Source of the DNA: Pandoraea captiosa
Lineage (GTDB): Bacteria; Pseudomonadota; Gammaproteobacteria; Burkholderiales; Burkholderiaceae
Direction of reading: 5' to 3'
Assembly: GCF_902459775.1 (NCBI RefSeq)
Contig: NZ_CABPSQ010000012.1
Span: forward strand, 1 to 64,000
DNA length: 64,000 bases
The translations under genes and the position numbers were made by a program. Each line of letters opens with the position of its first letter. Position 1 is the stretch's first letter. A model generated the notes under the pieces. The model ran no database searches. It was not told where the DNA came from and saw nothing but the letters and a program-made list of their open reading frames with translations. Shown here piece after piece: positions 34,721 through 44,151 of the stretch.

Positions 34721-37030
34721 ATGTCTACCGCTATTCAGACGCGTCAGCGTCTGCTCGTCTCTGCCTGCGCCCTTGTCATGGGCGGCGCGCTCCCCGCCCT
34801 CATTGCGCTTCCCGCCCACGCGCAAACGTCCCAGCCAACGCCGCAGAGTGCGTCGGGCACGTCGTCGGGAGTCCCGGACACCTCGGGCACGGCACCGTCC
34901 GGCGGCAGCACTGCGCCCGCAGTCGCCTTGCCGACCACGCAGGTGAACGACAGCGCCGTGTCGTCGCCCATGCAGACGAAGACCCTGCCGTCGTACAAGT
35001 TCGTCGCGCCGCTGCGCGATACGCCGCGATCGATCACCGTCATTCCGGAAGAGCTGATCAAGCAGACGAACGCCACGACCTTTGCCGAAGCCCTCAAGAC
35101 CGTGCCCGGCATTACGTTCCTCGGCGGCGACGCTGCTGCAAACCCGTCTGCCGACCGCCCCGTCATTCGCGGCTTCGAATCGCGCAATTCGATCTTCGTG
35201 GACGGCATGCGCGACTCCGGCGTGCAGAATCGCGAGACGTTCGCCATCGAGAACATCAGCGTTATCAAGGGACCGGACTCGGTGTACGCAGGACGCGGCG
35301 CCGTGGGCGGCAGCATCGACATCACGACCAAGACGGCGCGCCTGGAAGACTTCACCAACGCCAGCCTTGGTCTGGGCACCGACAGCTACAAGCGTCTGAC
35401 GCTGGACGTCAACCGCGAGATCAACGATCAGACGGCCGTGCGCCTGAACGTCATGGGGCACGACGCCGATCAGGCGGGGCGCAACAACGTGTACAGCAAG
35501 CGTTGGGGTGTCGCACCGTCGGTGGCATTCGGGCTGAACAGCCCGACCACCGTCACGGTGAGCTACTACCACCTGAATTCGTACGACATGCCGGACTTCA
35601 GCGCGCCGTTCCGCGCGGCAGGCGGCACGCCCGATGGGGGCTTCCAGCGCAACCAGTTCTACGGCCTGAATAGTCGGGACTACCGGCGCGGGCAGACCGA
35701 TACCGGCGAGATCAAGGTCGAACACCGCATCGACGACACGTGGAAGATCAAGAACACCACGATGGTGGGCCGCTCGACGCTCGATTACATCGCAACGAAC
35801 CCGCAGTTCCTTAACGCGACGTCGAACATCATCGCGTTGCAGGCCAAGAGCGGTAAATACGCCACGAACAGCATCGCCAACCAGACCGAACTCACCGGCA
35901 AGGCGACCTTGTTCGGCTTCGAGCACACGCTCACTGCGGGCCTCGAATTCAGCAACGAACAAAGTCGCTACGAGGGCTATCTCGTCACGGACAGCGCGGG
36001 CAACAACATTCGCTCGACGAACTCCGCAGCACTGTGTGCCGTGCGGTACAACTGCACGACGATCGGCAACTGGAACCCGGACAATCCGTGGACGGGCAGC
36101 ATCGCCCTCAATGGCGACAAGGGGTTCCCGGGCGCAGCGACCAACACGCGGACCAACGTCGCGTCGGCCTATCTGTTCGACAGCGTGAAGCTCTCCGAGC
36201 GCTGGCTTCTCAATGCCGGCGCGCGCTTCGACCGTTTCGACGTCAACGCCGTGCAGGCCGGCGCACCCGACCTGAAGAACCTCTCGAACCTGTTCAGCTT
36301 CCAGTTGGGTCTCGTCTACAAGGTGTTGCCGTCGCTGAGCCTGTATGCATCGTATGGCACGTCGGCGAACCCGCCCGGCGCGAACAGTGGCCTGGGTGGC
36401 GGCACCGACCAGCTCACGGCGACCAACAACAACCTCTCGCCCGAGCGCAGCCGCAACATTGAAATCGGCGCGAAGTGGGACGTGATCGACCAGCGTCTGT
36501 CGTTGACGGCGGCCCTCTTCCAGACGGACAAGACGAACGCGCGTGTATCCGACGGGCTCGGCGGCACGATCAACGCGGGAAGCCAACGCGTGCGCGGCGC
36601 CGAACTCGGGTGGGCCGGCAGCCTGACGAGCCATTGGCGCGTGTTCGGCGGCTATTCGTATCTGAACGCCGTGACGACCGATGCAGGCCCTGCCGCCGCG
36701 CCTGGGTCCAACGGCTTGCCAATGGTGATGGTGCCCAAGCACAACCTGACGTTGTGGACGGACTACGAAGTCATGCCGAAACTCACGCTCGGCGCGGGCA
36801 TGACACTATCGAGTCTCACGTACGCGTCGGTGTCGCCGTCGGTGCGCAAGTGGACGCCGGGCTATGCCCGCTTCGATGCGATGGCCACCTACCGCGTATC
36901 GCGCTCGGTCGATCTGCAACTGAACGTGCAGAACATCTTCGACAAGAAGTATTACTCGAGCGCCTACCCGATCTATGCCACGTGGGCACCGGGTCGTACC
37001 GCCATGTTGACGCTGAACTTCCATCAGTGA
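34721..37030 (+). CDS. TonB-dependent siderophore receptor (catecholate, Fiu-like)
   Basis: A 769 aa outer-membrane receptor. The signal ends at ALPAHA (about residue 33). The plug domain carries DTPRSITVIPEELIKQTNA, PGITFLGGDAAANPSADRP, VIRGFESRNSIFVDGMRDSG and ENISVIKGPDSVYAGRGAVGG. The 22-strand barrel ends in the aromatic signature ...TAMLTLNFHQ. The wording of the plug resembles catecholate receptors such as Fiu. A Fur box upstream supports iron control. No siderophore synthesis or ferric reductase gene is adjacent, so it may take up a foreign siderophore. Confidence 0.92.
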   Translation: MSTAIQTRQRLLVSACALVMGGALPALIALPAHAQTSQPTPQSASGTSSGVPDTSGTAPSGGSTAPAVALPTTQVNDSAVSSPMQTKTLPSYKFVAPLRDTPRSITVIPEELIKQTNATTFAEALKTVPGITFLGGDAAANPSADRPVIRGFESRNSIFVDGMRDSGVQNRETFAIENISVIKGPDSVYAGRGAVGGSIDITTKTARLEDFTNASLGLGTDSYKRLTLDVNREINDQTAVRLNVMGHDADQAGRNNVYSKRWGVAPSVAFGLNSPTTVTVSYYHLNSYDMPDFSAPFRAAGGTPDGGFQRNQFYGLNSRDYRRGQTDTGEIKVEHRIDDTWKIKNTTMVGRSTLDYIATNPQFLNATSNIIALQAKSGKYATNSIANQTELTGKATLFGFEHTLTAGLEFSNEQSRYEGYLVTDSAGNNIRSTNSAALCAVRYNCTTIGNWNPDNPWTGSIALNGDKGFPGAATNTRTNVASAYLFDSVKLSERWLLNAGARFDRFDVNAVQAGAPDLKNLSNLFSFQLGLVYKVLPSLSLYASYGTSANPPGANSGLGGGTDQLTATNNNLSPERSRNIEIGAKWDVIDQRLSLTAALFQTDKTNARVSDGLGGTINAGSQRVRGAELGWAGSLTSHWRVFGGYSYLNAVTTDAGPAAAPGSNGLPMVMVPKHNLTLWTDYEVMPKLTLGAGMTLSSLTYASVSPSVRKWTPGYARFDAMATYRVSRSVDLQLNVQNIFDKKYYSSAYPIYATWAPGRTAMLTLNFHQ

Positions 37031-37084
37031 GGGGGCGTCGGTAAACACCGCTGCCCGAGGTGAACAAAGCGAACGAAGGGAAGG

Positions 37085-37119
37085 AAGGGGATCCGGTCAT
37101 CGTGGCCGGATCCCCTTTT
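37085..37119 (+). terminator. Rho-independent terminator after the receptor gene
   Basis: Arms AAGGGGATCCGG and CCGGATCCCCTT close a loop TCATCGTGG and end in TTTTG. The stem is symmetric enough to act on both strands, between the convergent receptor and pirin genes. Confidence 0.88.
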
Positions 37120-37206
37120 GCATTATTGCTGTAGTCCGGGCGCACTCCACCAGCGGGCATGTCCCGGTAACGGTGCAATCCGTTACGACGTTACGACATT
37201 ACGACA

Positions 37207-38118
37207 TTAAGGCTGCGTTTCGCCGCAAACCGGCGCCAGCGCGCCCATTGCGCCCTGCTGGTAGCGGCGCGTCAGGGCGACGAGATCGCCTTCGTCGCGC
37301 GCAGCGAAGTTACCGCGATACACCACGGGTTCGCCCAGCGGTTCACCACCGGCGAGCATCAGCCGTGCGCCCTTGCGCCCGGCGAGCTGCCATACCCCGG
37401 GTGGCAGCGACAACGCTTCCGCGCCGCCCCCTTCCGCGCGTAACGCATGCCCGGCGACGGCGGCTTCGCCTTGCGCAATCAGCGCGAGCCAGCGGCGTCC
37501 GTCACACGGAATCTCGAGCGTGCGCAACGTGTCTGCCTGCCAGTCGAGTTGCAACAACGTGGTGCGCCCGCCTTCGGCGCGCACTACGCCATGCTCATCC
37601 CAGTCGCCGCACACCAGCGTCAAATCGACGTCGCCTTCGCGCCAGCGCGGCATCGACTCGGCCCGCACGACCGTCTGCGCAGGCGCGCCGTGCGGATGAC
37701 GGCCAGCACGACTCACGACCATGCGTACACCTCGCACCGAAGCGCGGCTACTGCCGGGCGCCTCTTCATGCACGGTGCCGCAGTTGGTTTCGAGCCAGAG
37801 CAGATCGCCGGGACGCAGCGCATCGTCGCCGCCGTGCGCGTGACGGCAGCGCAGCGAAGTCGTCGAATCCGGAAAAAGGTAGGTCGCCACGACACACCCG
37901 GCATGCGGATGCGGCGGAATGCACGCGCCCTGACGTCGGAAGATATCGACCGACAGGAACGGGTCGGTGCACTCGACCTGATCGAAAACACCCGCGCCCG
38001 CCGCAGCCGCACAACGGCCGGGACGGGACACGGGAAGCACGCGCGGGATGGCCAACGCGTCGGCGGGTGTCGCCGGGCGTCTGATCGAACGCGGATGCAG
38101 CGGCGTCGAGCTGGCCAT
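37207..38118 (-). CDS. Pirin-family bicupin protein
   Basis: A 303 aa cupin of the pirin group. The N-terminal cupin has the metal ligands in IPPHPHAGCV and HGGDDALRPGDLLWLETNCG, then VHEEAPG; FLSVDIFRRQG is the equivalent of the pirin F-x-x-D-x-F motif. Pirins are iron-binding, and some act as quercetinases or redox co-regulators. The second cupin lacks obvious ligands, as usual. AGGAA precedes ATG 38118. It is on the same strand as azoR and downstream of it (63 bp), so both may share one transcript linked to quinone or electrophile stress. Confidence 0.8.
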   Translation of the reverse strand: MASSTPLHPRSIRRPATPADALAIPRVLPVSRPGRCAAAAGAGVFDQVECTDPFLSVDIFRRQGACIPPHPHAGCVVATYLFPDSTTSLRCRHAHGGDDALRPGDLLWLETNCGTVHEEAPGSSRASVRGVRMVVSRAGRHPHGAPAQTVVRAESMPRWREGDVDLTLVCGDWDEHGVVRAEGGRTTLLQLDWQADTLRTLEIPCDGRRWLALIAQGEAAVAGHALRAEGGGAEALSLPPGVWQLAGRKGARLMLAGGEPLGEPVVYRGNFAARDEGDLVALTRRYQQGAMGALAPVCGETQP

Positions 38119-38180
38119 GGGGGATTCCTGCGCGTGCTTCAGACGTTACGGGAAGACGTTACGGGAAGACGTCGGGTCGC

Positions 38181-38780
38181 TTACAGCGCAGCGATGGCTT
38201 CGCGAGCACCGGCGAAGGCAGCCGCAGCCGACTCCGGACCCCGTGCCAGACCTTCGGCGAAGATGAACGTCACGTCCGTCATGCCGAGGAAGCCGAGAAT
38301 CGTCTTGATGTACGGCGTCTGGCTGTCGGCCGGCGTGTCCTTGTAGTTGCCGCCGCGCGCGAACGCCACGATCACCTTCTTGCCCTGAATCAGGCCTTCC
38401 ACGCTGCCGTCTTCACGGTAACGGAACGTCACGCGGGCACGGGCGATCCAGTCGAAGTACGACTTCAGTTGCGTCGGCACCTGGAAGTTGTACAGCGGCA
38501 CACCGAACACGATGTAATCGGCAGCCTGAATTTCGGCAATCAGTTCGTCGCTGCGGGCGATGATGGCCTTCTGCGCGTCGGTGCGCTGCTCTTCCGGCGT
38601 GAAGAACGCGCCAATGACCGCTTCGTCGAGGTGCGGCACGCCATCGGTCAGCAGATCGCGCACGACGACCTTGGCGCCGGCATTCTTGGCGACGAGTTGA
38701 GCGACCGCTTCATTGGCGAGCGTGGTCGAGTTGGCACCTTGCGAACGGGCGGCGGAATTGATTTGCAGAATGGTGGTCAT
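38181..38780 (-). CDS. azoR: FMN-dependent NADH:quinone oxidoreductase (azoreductase)
   Basis: A 199 aa flavodoxin-fold enzyme. The N-terminus [19 protein letters not shown] is the phosphate loop, [29 protein letters not shown] is the FMN isoalloxazine and dimer motif, and the C-terminus [23 protein letters not shown] matches AzoR length. It reduces quinones and azo compounds and protects against thiol stress. GGAG precedes ATG 38780. It is divergent from a LysR regulator that probably controls it. Confidence 0.92.
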   Translation of the reverse strand: MTTILQINSAARSQGANSTTLANEAVAQLVAKNAGAKVVVRDLLTDGVPHLDEAVIGAFFTPEEQRTDAQKAIIARSDELIAEIQAADYIVFGVPLYNFQVPTQLKSYFDWIARARVTFRYREDGSVEGLIQGKKVIVAFARGGNYKDTPADSQTPYIKTILGFLGMTDVTFIFAEGLARGPESAAAAFAGAREAIAAL

Positions 38781-39004
38781 GTCACTGGCTCCAGAGCCGG
38801 GGGTAGTCCCGAAAGGTTCGAAAATCCGTTCGCACCCGGCCCCCGTTTCGGGATCGCCTTGAATTGTGCGTCGGCTTGGGATGAATTCTAGTTACCCACA
38901 AAAATGAAACAAGCCGGTAAAATCGAATTGTTTGTTCCCTTTTTGGAACAATGACCCTTCAGGGCAATCTGGCTGAATGACCGCGTTACCGAGGAGCGCA
39001 CGCG
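38781..39004. other. Divergent azoR/lysR control region
   Basis: A 224 bp spacer holding the 20 bp LysR-type dyad described separately and the AT-rich GGTAAAATCGAATTG upstream of it. No gene is seen. Confidence 0.6.
38932..38951. promoter_or_regulatory. Perfect dyad, candidate LysR-type operator
   Basis: TTGTTCC-CTTTTT-GGAACAA is a perfect 7+7 bp inverted repeat with a 6 bp spacer, containing the T-N11-A pattern of LysR-family sites. It lies between divergent azoR and its lysR-type neighbour, 54 bp before the regulator gene. Confidence 0.7.
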
Positions 39005-39943
39005 ATGATCGACGATCTGAACGACATGCTGATCTTTGCGGAAGTCGTGCGCTCGGGCAGCATCACACGGGCGGGAGAGCGCCTGGATCTGCCCAAGGCG
39101 ACGGTCAGCCGACGGCTCTCGCGTCTGGAGTCCCGTCTGGGCACCAGGCTGCTGCACAAGACGACCCGGCGGCTGGAGCTCACGGAGGTCGGTGAGGCCT
39201 ATTACGAGCGCTGCCTGCCGATTCTCGAAGAGGTGGAGGAGACGCGGGACTTCGCCTCGCAGATGTCGAGCAAGCCGCGCGGCCGTCTGCGCATTACGGC
39301 GCCCGCCGACTTCGCCGCGCAATGGCTGGCCGTGCCGCTCGCGACCTTCTGCGCGGCATATCCGGAAATCACCGTCGACGTCGACCTGAGTTCGCGTCAC
39401 GTCGATCTGATCGCCGAGCGGGTGGACGTCGCCATCCGCGCCGGCCAACTCTCCGATTCGACCCTCGTCGCAAGGCCGCTGCTCAAGCTCACGCGCAGCC
39501 TTTATGCGAGCCCGCTCTACCTGAGCGCGACGGGCTTGCCCGCAACGCCCGACGAACTGGCGGGACATCGCTTCGTGATCCTGCAGGGCGCGCGTCGCCT
39601 GTTCAACACCGACACGCTGCACAAGGGTCGCCAGCGCGTGGACGTCACCATGCACGGCGCGATTCAGGTCAACAGCATGGGGATGGTCAAGGAGATGGCG
39701 CTCGCGGGCAGCGGTATCGCCGCGCTCACGGACATTCTGGCGGAAGACGCGCTGCGCGCCGGGCGTCTCGTGAAGGTGCTGCCCGACTGGTCGCTGCCGG
39801 AGAGCCCGGTGCATCTGGTCACCCCATCGCGACGCTTCCTGCCACGCAAGACACAGGCCTTCATCGAACATATGCTCGCCGTCGCGCGCACCTGTCCGGA
39901 AGAAAACCGCGACCCGTCGGTGCCGGGTCCGGCACAGGGCTGA
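39005..39943 (+). CDS. LysR-family transcriptional regulator
   Basis: A 312 aa regulator. The winged helix-turn-helix is at about 20-45 (GSITRAGERLDLPKATVSRRLSRLESRLG), followed by the linker helix and a periplasmic-binding-like effector domain (RLRITAPADFAAQWL onward). GAGGAG precedes ATG 39005. Divergence from azoR with a perfect dyad between them makes azoR the likely target. Relatives include QhpR/AzoR-adjacent regulators sensing quinones; the effector here is unknown. Confidence 0.92.
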   Translation: MIDDLNDMLIFAEVVRSGSITRAGERLDLPKATVSRRLSRLESRLGTRLLHKTTRRLELTEVGEAYYERCLPILEEVEETRDFASQMSSKPRGRLRITAPADFAAQWLAVPLATFCAAYPEITVDVDLSSRHVDLIAERVDVAIRAGQLSDSTLVARPLLKLTRSLYASPLYLSATGLPATPDELAGHRFVILQGARRLFNTDTLHKGRQRVDVTMHGAIQVNSMGMVKEMALAGSGIAALTDILAEDALRAGRLVKVLPDWSLPESPVHLVTPSRRFLPRKTQAFIEHMLAVARTCPEENRDPSVPGPAQG

Positions 39944-40009
39944 GCGCCCGGTGCCTCGCACGCGGCTCGCACGCGAGGCAAACCCAACATTCAGGCCGTC
40001 ATTTGGCCG

Positions 40010-41827
40010 TCACTTGGCCGTCAGCCACTTCTCGCGGCGCTGCGCCGCAACGCGATCGCGTGTCTCGGCAATGCGGTATTGCGAGACTTCGGGCGCGTCG
40101 AGCGTGAGCACGGTCTCGCGCAGTTCGTCGCGACGGAATGCATGCACGGTCACCTTGTCGCCCGCGCGGTAGCGCTCCAGCAACTTGTCGAGATTGCCTG
40201 ACGTCACCCGAAGGCCGTCGATGGCGACAAGCGAATCGCCCGCCGACAATCCGGCCGCCTGCGCGGCGCCGCCATCGAGCACCTGGGTGAGCGTGGCTTC
40301 GTCGCCCCGCTTTCCGGTCTTCACGCCGAGCGACGGGCGCGCATTGTCCGGCGTCACCGGTTCGAGCGTCAGGCCCACGCGCGACAACAGCGATGCCAGC
40401 GGCAAATCGCGCGTGCCATTGATGGCCGTCGCGAAGAAATCCGACAGGTCCAGACCGGAAACCGCTTCGAACAGCGGCTGAACCGCGTCTTCCGCAATGC
40501 CCACGGGCGTGCCGCGATAAAAGTCGCGGCCATAGCGCTGCCACAGCGCACGCATGACATCGTCGAGCGACTTCTGGCCGCGCGTTTGCGAACGAATCGT
40601 CAGATCCAGCGCGAGCGCAACGAGCGAGCCCTTCGTGTAATAGCTGACGATGGCGTTGGGCGCGTTCTCGTCCTGGCGGTAATACTTCGTCCACGCGTCG
40701 AACGAACTCTCGGCAACAGTCTGCTTCAGGCGACCGCTGCCGCGCAGGACATTCGCGACCGTCTTGGCCACGAGGTCGTAATACGCGGCCGGTGCAATCA
40801 CGCCGCTGCGCACGAGCATCAGGTCGTCGTAGTAAGACGTGAAGCCCTCGAACAGCCAGAGCAATCGCGTGTAATTCTCCTGGTCGAGCGTGTACGGCGC
40901 GAACGCGGCCGGCTTGATGCGTTTGACGTTCCACGTGTGGAAGTACTCGTGGCTCACCAGCCCGAGAAAACCGCGATACGCGTCGCTCATGCGCGCCTGC
41001 CCCTGCACCGGCAGGTCGTTACGGCTCGCGAGCAACGCGGTCGACGCGCGGTGCTCAAGGCCACCGTAGCCGTCGCCGACCGTCATGAGCAGGAAGACGT
41101 AGCGCGACATCGGTACACGCGAACGCGAGCTGGCGCCCGGTTCGAACAGACGGATCTGCGCCTCGCAGATCTTCTTCATGTCGCGCAGCAACCGGTCCAG
41201 ATCGAGGTTGGGTACCGGGCCGGTGATCGCCACCTCATGCGTGACACCGCACGCCTTGAACGTGCCGTGCACGAACGTTCCCATCTCGACGGGCGAATCG
41301 ATCAGTTCGTCGTAATCGAGCGCGACGTAACGCCCGAAGTCGAGCGCCGCCGTGCCTTGCGCGGGTTCGAGCGCCGTGGCCACGCGCCACGACCGGAACG
41401 CCGCGCCGCGCGGGCGCAGGATATCCACTTCGCACGGCGCGTGCTCCTGCCCCTCGACACGCAGGAAGACACTGGTGCCGTTGAAGAAGCCGTGCGTGTC
41501 GTCCAGGTGCGCGGCACGCACCGACAGATCCCACGCATACACCTCATACGTGACGATCAACGTGCCCTTGCAGGGGCTTGCCTGCCACGTGTGCTTGTCG
41601 AGCTTGTCGAGCGCGACCTTGCGGCCACGACACGTCGCGCCGATCGTCACGATATTGCGGGCGAATTCGCGCACCATGTAGCTGCCCGGAATCCACGCGG
41701 GTAGCGTGAAGCGCTGGCCCTCCGGCGCAGGATTCGACACCGTGACGGTCACTTCGAACAGATGGGCGGCGGGCGACTTCGGAACGATCGCGTACCGGAC
41801 GGCGGGTTGAACGGACGTGGCTTTCAT
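40010..41827 (-). CDS. M61-family glycyl aminopeptidase with PDZ domain
   Basis: A 605 aa metallopeptidase. The zinc motif is His293-Glu-Tyr-Phe-His297 (SHEYFHTWN), with the third ligand in LLWLFEGFTSYYDDL. The N-terminal region (1-200) is the beta-rich M61 domain, and residues about 490-590 form a PDZ domain with GGAAQAAGLSAGDSLVAIDG. No signal peptide is evident, so it is likely cytoplasmic. Near the stop the direct repeat GGCCGTCA occurs three times at 10-11 bp spacing. The ribosome site before 41827 is weak. Confidence 0.9.
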   Translation of the reverse strand: MKATSVQPAVRYAIVPKSPAAHLFEVTVTVSNPAPEGQRFTLPAWIPGSYMVREFARNIVTIGATCRGRKVALDKLDKHTWQASPCKGTLIVTYEVYAWDLSVRAAHLDDTHGFFNGTSVFLRVEGQEHAPCEVDILRPRGAAFRSWRVATALEPAQGTAALDFGRYVALDYDELIDSPVEMGTFVHGTFKACGVTHEVAITGPVPNLDLDRLLRDMKKICEAQIRLFEPGASSRSRVPMSRYVFLLMTVGDGYGGLEHRASTALLASRNDLPVQGQARMSDAYRGFLGLVSHEYFHTWNVKRIKPAAFAPYTLDQENYTRLLWLFEGFTSYYDDLMLVRSGVIAPAAYYDLVAKTVANVLRGSGRLKQTVAESSFDAWTKYYRQDENAPNAIVSYYTKGSLVALALDLTIRSQTRGQKSLDDVMRALWQRYGRDFYRGTPVGIAEDAVQPLFEAVSGLDLSDFFATAINGTRDLPLASLLSRVGLTLEPVTPDNARPSLGVKTGKRGDEATLTQVLDGGAAQAAGLSAGDSLVAIDGLRVTSGNLDKLLERYRAGDKVTVHAFRRDELRETVLTLDAPEVSQYRIAETRDRVAAQRREKWLTAK

Positions 41828-41875
41828 GGGATGGCGGCGTCTTGTTGTCTGAAAAATACGGCGTCTGCCGAGCGA

Positions 41876-42640
41876 TTACCTGACCGTGGCCAGCGCCTTT
41901 TCGAGCTCTTCGGCGGGCACGGCCCCCGGCAGACGACGGCCGTCGGACAGAATGATCGTCGGCGTGCCCGTAATGTTGAGCTGATGGCCCAGCGCGAAGT
42001 TGTCCTTGACCGGCTTGTCGTCGCACTTGGCGCCCGCGACCGGCGGCGCCTTCTTGTCGAGCATCCAGTCGTGCCACGCCTTGAGCGGGTCGGGCGCGCA
42101 CCAGATGGCCTTCGACTTGGCGTCCGAGTCCGGGCCGAGCACCGGATAGAGGAAGGTGTAGACGGTGATGTTGTCGATCTTCGAGGACTTCAACGTCTCT
42201 TCGAAGCGCTTGCAGTACGGGCAGTTCGGATCGGAGAAGACGGCAATCTTGCGGCTGCCGTTACCTTTCACGTATTTGAACGAACGATCGAGCGGCAGCT
42301 TGGAGAAGTCGACCTTGTTGAGCTCGGACTGGCGCGCTTCGGTCAGGTTCTGACGCGTTTTCGTATCGATCAGGTTACCGCCCAGAATCACGTACTGCGC
42401 CTTTTCGTCGGCATACATGATCTCGCCGCCGACAGACACTTCGAAGAGGCCCGGAATCGGCGTACGAGCGACCGACTTGACCGGGGCATCGGCGCCGAGC
42501 GTCTTTTGCACGGCGGTCTTCACGCGATCGAGCGATGCGTCGGCCTTGTTCTGCGCGACGGCGGACATCGTGAAGGTCGCGGCGCAAACGGCGGCGAGTG
42601 CGAATCCGGCAAACGCCGCGGCGCGATAACGTTGCAACAT
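41876..42640 (-). CDS. dsbC: DsbC-family periplasmic disulfide isomerase
   Basis: A 254 aa exported protein. The signal ends near residue 29 (SAVA), then the DsbC dimerisation domain (ARTPIPGLFEVSVGGEIMYADE) and thioredoxin fold with Cys140-Pro-Tyr-Cys143 in SDPNCPYCKRF. ITGTPTIILSDGRRLPGAVP is the cis-Pro loop. Classical DsbC has CGYC; the Pro variant here matches DsbG chemistry, but the domain layout is DsbC. GGAG precedes ATG 42640, and the frame beyond it is an extension. The DsbD at 25871 could keep it reduced. Confidence 0.9.
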   Translation of the reverse strand: MLQRYRAAAFAGFALAAVCAATFTMSAVAQNKADASLDRVKTAVQKTLGADAPVKSVARTPIPGLFEVSVGGEIMYADEKAQYVILGGNLIDTKTRQNLTEARQSELNKVDFSKLPLDRSFKYVKGNGSRKIAVFSDPNCPYCKRFEETLKSSKIDNITVYTFLYPVLGPDSDAKSKAIWCAPDPLKAWHDWMLDKKAPPVAGAKCDDKPVKDNFALGHQLNITGTPTIILSDGRRLPGAVPAEELEKALATVR

Positions 42641-42746
42641 CGAATATCTCCAGAAGTGTATCGATCGAGAGGCGTGGGCGGCGTGGGCGGTGAAGACCGT
42701 CCCATTGGTCTTCACCGGTCCTGCCGACCTCAGACGCCCGAAGGGG

Positions 42747-43922
42747 TCAGCCCAGGGCGCGGCCGATCAGGAATTTCTTGACGAAGGGCAGCATGTTCAC
42801 GCTGTCGAGGCCTGCGTTGCGAACGAACTTCGCGAGCGGGCTGCTCGTCGAGAACAGCTTGTGCAGGCCATCGGTCGTGAATGCCATGCTGCCGATATCT
42901 TCCTTGCGCGCACGCTCGTAACGACGCAACACCGTCGCGTCGCCACAGTCGCGGAACGATTCGCGGCCCGCGAGGGCGTCGCCAAGCGCCGCCACGTCCC
43001 GCAAACCGAGGTTCATGCCTTGACCGGCGAGCGGATGCACGACATGCGCAGCGTCACCGACGAGCGCCACGCGCTGCGCGATCAGGCGCTTGGCCTGCGC
43101 AAGCACGAGCGGGAATCCCTGGGCGCGCGCTGAGACCGGCGTGAGACGCCCAAGTTCACCATGAGAGAACGCTCCGATGCGCTCCGCCAGATCTTTGGGA
43201 TCAAGCGCAAGCAGGTGTTTGGCGTGGTCGTCGGCGGCGGACCACACCAGCGAGACATGCTGGTCGGGCAGCGGCAGCAACGCGATGATCTCTCCGTCAT
43301 GAAACCACTGGAACGCAGTGTCGCGGTGCGGGCGTTCCGCGTGGAAGTTGCATACCACGCCGAGTTGCTCATAGGGACGTACCGAGCCGTCCAGCCCTGC
43401 CGTGCTGCGCACCCAGGAGTTCGCGCCGTCGGCGCCGACCACGAGCGAGGCGCGCAGCGTCTTGCCATCCGACAGGCGCACACACGCGGCAGCGGCGTCG
43501 ACGTCGAGCGCTTCGGCGCGGGCGTCGAGCCATTGGACTTGCGGGGAAAAACGCAGGGCGGCGTCGAGTGCGCGCTCCAGATTCGACGATTCCGCGATCC
43601 AGGCGAGCTGCGGCACGGCTGCCTGATACGCGGAGAAATGCAGGCTGCCGCGCTCGTCGCCGAACACTTCCATGTCGTAGACGGGATTCACACGTGCAGG
43701 ATCGACGGCCTGCCAGACGCGCATGCGCTCGAAAAGCGCTTGCGAACTGGACGACAGGGAGTAAATACGGGCGTCCCACCGGTCACCGCCGGACGGCGCG
43801 GCAGCGGCCGGCTGGGCGAGCAATGCAACGGACAGGCGAGCCTGTGAAAGGAGCAAGGCGGCGGCCTTTCCGACCAGACCGCCACCGACGACGACGATGT
43901 CGTGGGTCATAGTTTGGGGCAT
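42747..43922 (-). CDS. UbiH/UbiF/VisC-family FAD-dependent hydroxylase
   Basis: A 391 aa flavoprotein monooxygenase. The FAD dinucleotide motif is VVVGGGLVGKAAALLLSQ, the DG motif VVGADGANSWVRS, and the GD motif LVGDAAHVVHPLAGQGMNLG, which carries the ubiquinone hydroxylase family signature. It probably hydroxylates the ubiquinone ring, but which carbon cannot be told from sequence. Start choice is uncertain: ATG 43922 (MPQTMTHD) or 43910 (MTHD), neither with a clear ribosome site. It lies upstream of dsbC on the same strand, as often in Burkholderiaceae. Confidence 0.88.
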   Translation of the reverse strand: MPQTMTHDIVVVGGGLVGKAAALLLSQARLSVALLAQPAAAAPSGGDRWDARIYSLSSSSQALFERMRVWQAVDPARVNPVYDMEVFGDERGSLHFSAYQAAVPQLAWIAESSNLERALDAALRFSPQVQWLDARAEALDVDAAAACVRLSDGKTLRASLVVGADGANSWVRSTAGLDGSVRPYEQLGVVCNFHAERPHRDTAFQWFHDGEIIALLPLPDQHVSLVWSAADDHAKHLLALDPKDLAERIGAFSHGELGRLTPVSARAQGFPLVLAQAKRLIAQRVALVGDAAHVVHPLAGQGMNLGLRDVAALGDALAGRESFRDCGDATVLRRYERARKEDIGSMAFTTDGLHKLFSTSSPLAKFVRNAGLDSVNMLPFVKKFLIGRALG

Positions 43923-44151
43923 GCGAAGCAATCGGCGACGACGGGCGCGCGCGATCCGTATTCATGTCGAGAAGCCGGTATTGTCGCACGCGTCGTGGCG
44001 GCGGGTGCATGACGAGACCGTCGGTCGCACGGCGCTCGCTCGCCGGCTTGCCCCGGAATCGCACCTCGGGCGTTGCTATACTTCAAGCCAACGCGCGGCG
44101 ACGCCTTGCCGCCTGCGCCGGTCCAGTCACCTCTCCAGCGGAGCCAACGCC

